This document shows, piece by piece, positions 60,433 through 64,000 of a stretch of DNA of 64,000 nucleotides; position 1 is the stretch's first letter; each line of letters begins with the position of its first letter. Under the pieces are notes generated by a model, which ran no database searches, was not told the origin of the DNA, and saw only the letters and a list, made by a program, of their open reading frames with translations. A program made the translations under genes and the position numbers. Where the stretch lies: positions 682,001 through 746,000 of the forward strand of contig NZ_SRMB01000002.1 of NCBI RefSeq assembly GCF_004745645.1. Reading direction: 5' to 3'. This stretch comes from Hymenobacter metallicola. Lineage in GTDB: Bacteria > Bacteroidota > Bacteroidia > Cytophagales > Hymenobacteraceae.

Positions 60433-61269
60433 ATGGCATCCATTTCTTCCACTCTTCCTCATCCTTCTCCATCCCAAGGCATCCGGACCTTGGCCCGCTT
60501 TGGCTTCGCGGCCAAAGGTGCAGTGTACCTCACCATGGGAATTTTGGCACTCCTGGCCGCTACCGGTATGCAGGGTGGCAAAACTACCGACAAGCAACAA
60601 GCGGTACAGGCCATTCAGGACTTGCCCATGGGCCGGTTCCTGTTGGGCCTGATTGCGCTGGGCCTAGCGGGTTACGTTATCTGGCGCTTCACCCAGGCCC
60701 TGCGCGACACCGAAAACAAAGGCAATGGGGCCAAGGGCATTGCCCGTCGTATCGGCTACGCGGCCAGCGGCTTATTTTATGTGGCTCTGGCCTACTACGC
60801 GGGCAAAGCAGCCTGGGAAAACACGTCCGTCAGTAGCGCGGGTGGCAGTGGCAACACCAAGCAGTCGTTGGTCGCTACCCTGATGGAGCAGTCGTACGGC
60901 CCCTGGCTGGTGGGCGCCATCGGCTTGTTTATCATCGGAACAGGTTTGTACCAGATTTGGCGGGCTTACTCGGGCAAGTTTGCCAAACACGTAAATGCCA
61001 GCTCCCTGCCCGCGGAACAGCAGCGCGTTGTGTACCGCACCGGCCAAGTGGGCTACACTGCCCGGGGCATTGTCATGGCCATTATCGGCTACTTTTTCGT
61101 GCAAGCTGCCCGCCATTCCAACCCCGGCGAAGTAAACGACACCGAAGGCGCTTTCGACCTGCTCAGCTCCATGGGCCCGATGGTGCTAGGGGTGGTGGCC
61201 CTGGGACTGGTGGCGTACGGCGTCTACCAGATTGTGCAGGCCAAGTACCCCGTGCTGAATGGCGTTTAG
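60433..61269 (+). CDS. DUF1206 membrane protein
   Basis: A 278-residue protein with six predicted helices in three DUF1206 repeats: ARFGFAAKGAVYLTMGILAL, IARRIGYAASGLFYVALAYYA and VGYTARGIVMAIIGYFFVQAA begin the three; each repeat ends with a G-Y-x-I/V-W/Q helix (GYVIWRF, GLYQIWRAY, GVYQIVQA). Function unknown. Terminator follows. Confidence 0.9.
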   Translation: MASISSTLPHPSPSQGIRTLARFGFAAKGAVYLTMGILALLAATGMQGGKTTDKQQAVQAIQDLPMGRFLLGLIALGLAGYVIWRFTQALRDTENKGNGAKGIARRIGYAASGLFYVALAYYAGKAAWENTSVSSAGGSGNTKQSLVATLMEQSYGPWLVGAIGLFIIGTGLYQIWRAYSGKFAKHVNASSLPAEQQRVVYRTGQVGYTARGIVMAIIGYFFVQAARHSNPGEVNDTEGAFDLLSSMGPMVLGVVALGLVAYGVYQIVQAKYPVLNGV

Positions 61270-61290
61270 CCCCTGTACTGGTATTGCTTC

Positions 61291-61327
61291 CAACAAAAAA
61301 ACCCGCCGAAAGCGGGTCTTTTTGTTG
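61291..61327. terminator. Bidirectional terminator
   Basis: CAACAAAAAAACCCGC pairs with GCGGGTCTTTTTGTTG over a CGAA loop. It lies between DUF1206 and the convergent saccharopine-dehydrogenase-like gene. Confidence 0.85.
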
Positions 61328-61340
61328 CACATTCGGCGTA

Positions 61341-62555
61341 TCAATCCGCCACGTAGTCGCTCAGGTACTGGTACCGCTCGGTAAGCTGGCCGCCCCGGGC
61401 AATGGTGGCCCGCTCAATCACCTCGTCGGCATCGTCGCTGAGCAGATGGGGAAACACGGCGTCGAGCAACTGGCGGCCGAAGTCCCGGGAGGCGTTGCGG
61501 GGCAGCTCGCAGGGCAGGTTATCCACGGCCATCATGGTGATGTTGCCGGGGCGGGAACAAGGCTCTTCCAGTTCCCCGGTCTGGGGGTTGTAGTCGAAGA
61601 GCGGGTTTTGAATGCTGCTGCTGCGCTTGGTGCACGGAATAGAGCCGTTCACGTCGCAGGTTACGTCGGCAATGGTATTGATGCGGAAGTTGGGCTGGCG
61701 GGTATCTTCTTCGGTGAACAGCTTGGGCGCCGTGGGGTGCCAGTAGGCGCAGGCAATGAGCAGGTCGGTGACGGGCAGAAACTTGTCAAACGTACTCTTG
61801 TAGAGCTCGGGGTGGCGGTGAAAGTCGGGCGTGTCCCACACCCGGCCGTCGATACGGGCGTTGTAGTCGGAGCTGCGCAACTGGGCGTACACGGGCTCGG
61901 TGAAATCGAGGTACAGATAGTCGTACACGCTGACCTTGCGGATGCCCATCCGGTCGAGCACCTCCAACGCGCCCTGGGCCACCCGGCCCGAGCCCGTCAC
62001 GGCAATCTTGATGGGCGGCAGCTTTTTCACCTTGAAAAACTCTTCCTGCATGTCGTCCATGTCCACGCACTGGTAGGCGGGCTTGAGGCGGTAGAGGTCG
62101 TGCTTGCGGCCATAGGTCAACAGGCCATTGTAGGCGCCCACGATGCCCGCGTAGCGCCCGAAGGCCACAATCCGCTCCCCGGTGGCGTTGGTCAGCATTT
62201 CGTAGTCGACCAGAGTAATGTTCTTCTGCAAAATGGCCCGCAGCAGCTCCCGGTTAGCGGGCTGCTTTTTCACGGTATGCGAAAAGAACATGTATGTCTT
62301 ACTCGGAATCAGCTGGGCTACCGGCACTTCCTTCACGCCCATCAGAATGTCACACTGGCTCATGTCGGGGCTGACCTGAATACCCAGGTCGCGGTATTCC
62401 TGGTCGGAGTAGCTGCGCACGGGGCTTTCCTGCACCACGATGGTCAGGCCGGGAAAGGTGCTTTGGGCTTCCACGCACTTCTTCGGGGTCAGGGGCACGC
62501 GTTTGTCCGGCGGATTTTTGCCTTCGCAGATAATGCCAAGGGTAACTTTTCGCAT
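61341..62555 (-). CDS. NAD-dependent saccharopine-dehydrogenase/alanine-dehydrogenase-like enzyme
   Basis: A 404-residue protein. The N-terminal substrate domain of the alanine dehydrogenase/PNT fold (IICEGKNPPDKRVPLTPKKC, with the conserved K-R-V-P-L) is followed by VKEVPVAQLIPSKTYMFFSHTV and a nucleotide fold IKIAVTGSGRVAQGALEVL. The C-terminal TIADVTCDVNGSIPCTKRSSS resembles fungal LYS1-type saccharopine dehydrogenase. It would interconvert saccharopine with lysine and 2-oxoglutarate; a related imino-acid reaction is possible. Divergent from gcvP. Confidence 0.82.
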   Translation of the reverse strand: MRKVTLGIICEGKNPPDKRVPLTPKKCVEAQSTFPGLTIVVQESPVRSYSDQEYRDLGIQVSPDMSQCDILMGVKEVPVAQLIPSKTYMFFSHTVKKQPANRELLRAILQKNITLVDYEMLTNATGERIVAFGRYAGIVGAYNGLLTYGRKHDLYRLKPAYQCVDMDDMQEEFFKVKKLPPIKIAVTGSGRVAQGALEVLDRMGIRKVSVYDYLYLDFTEPVYAQLRSSDYNARIDGRVWDTPDFHRHPELYKSTFDKFLPVTDLLIACAYWHPTAPKLFTEEDTRQPNFRINTIADVTCDVNGSIPCTKRSSSIQNPLFDYNPQTGELEEPCSRPGNITMMAVDNLPCELPRNASRDFGRQLLDAVFPHLLSDDADEVIERATIARGGQLTERYQYLSDYVAD

Positions 62556-62645
62556 GGGTTTGGGGTTGGGTGGTAGCAACTTGAGTAGGAAGGAATTCGG
62601 GTAAAACTAGCCCTTTTGCCGTAAGGCAGCCTCGTCTTTTCATCT

Positions 62646-62653
62646 TACCTTTG
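62646..62653 (+). promoter_or_regulatory. -7 element TACCTTTG upstream of gcvP
   Basis: TACCTTTG is a full match to TAnnTTTG, 52 bp before the gcvP ATG. The nearest TTG (62616-62618) lies 27 bp upstream, longer than the usual 19-21 bp. Confidence 0.45.
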
Positions 62654-62704
62654 TGTGCCCCACCCTCCCATCGGGCATTTCCCCGCCATTTCTAGCCCTT
62701 TTCT

Positions 62705-64000
<1,296 letters not shown>

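Noticed and set aside
60957..62576. 539-codon plus-strand frame spanning the end of the DUF1206 gene and the dehydrogenase gene
   Set aside because: It is in another frame of one gene and antisense to the next, and runs through a terminator.

Overview
The window is GC-rich chromosomal DNA from a Bacteroidota bacterium, most likely a Hymenobacter-like member of the Cytophagales. Supporting evidence: two secreted proteins carry Por/type IX secretion sorting tails (one type B, one type A). Families common in this phylum are present (DUF5723-like outer-membrane protein, DUF6799-like, DUF4468-like, M1 and S41 peptidases, Crp/Fnr and AraC regulators). Several start regions carry the Bacteroidota -7 element TAnnTTTG instead of sigma70 boxes. 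The genus assignment is inferred. No rRNA, tRNA, CRISPR array, prophage or insertion sequence was seen. The left edge cuts a PAP2 phosphatase gene and the right edge cuts gcvP.

Layout. 0-11 kb: envelope and secreted enzymes (PAP2 phosphatase, SDR, DUF5723-like protein, TPR protein, pectate lyase, PDZ-hydrolase, amidohydrolase, lipoprotein). 11-17.4 kb: cold-shock protein, rlmF, a large T9SS type B protein and a TPM-domain membrane protein. 17.4-22.7 kb: an accessory block with three paralogous small basic membrane-anchored proteins, an S41 peptidase, a YdeI-like protein, a Crp/Fnr regulator and small membrane proteins. 22.7-33.4 kb: secreted protein of unknown function, FAD dehydrogenase, signal peptidase I, RibD-type reductase, NmrA-like oxidoreductase, AraC regulator, SnoaL-like protein and a T9SS type A protein related to the type B one. 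33.4-39 kb: an XRE-type protein behind an AT-rich repeat region, a coiled-coil protein, a sorbosone-dehydrogenase-like lipoprotein, lpdA and a GIY-YIG nuclease set among MITE-like repeats. 39-50 kb: hydrolase-TPR protein, M1 peptidase, EamA transporter, group III truncated haemoglobin, proC and the odhA-odhB pair. 50-64 kb: lipoproteins, a NERD-like/coiled-coil/membrane/WG-repeat protein, several proteins of unknown function, a DprA-like protein, a DUF1206 membrane protein, a saccharopine-dehydrogenase-like enzyme and gcvP.

How genes work together. odhA (E1), odhB (E2) and lpdA (E3, about 7 kb away) supply the 2-oxoglutarate dehydrogenase complex. LpdA could also serve the glycine cleavage system, to which GcvP belongs. 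proC, gcvP and the saccharopine-dehydrogenase-like gene give an amino-acid metabolism flavour. Many products carry signal peptides and would be processed by the encoded signal peptidase I; the two tagged proteins would use the type IX system, whose machinery is not in this window.

The most notable unexplained signals are: (1) three paralogous small proteins, each with the same 11-12 bp element 56-74 bp upstream of its start; (2) an approximately 170 bp MITE-like repeat in two inverted copies plus fragments that flank a GIY-YIG nuclease gene; (3) two proteins with the same seven-repeat, probable beta-propeller module but different T9SS tags; (4) a NERD-like/WG-repeat fusion; and (5) a perfect palindrome overlapping a strong Bacteroidota-type promoter.
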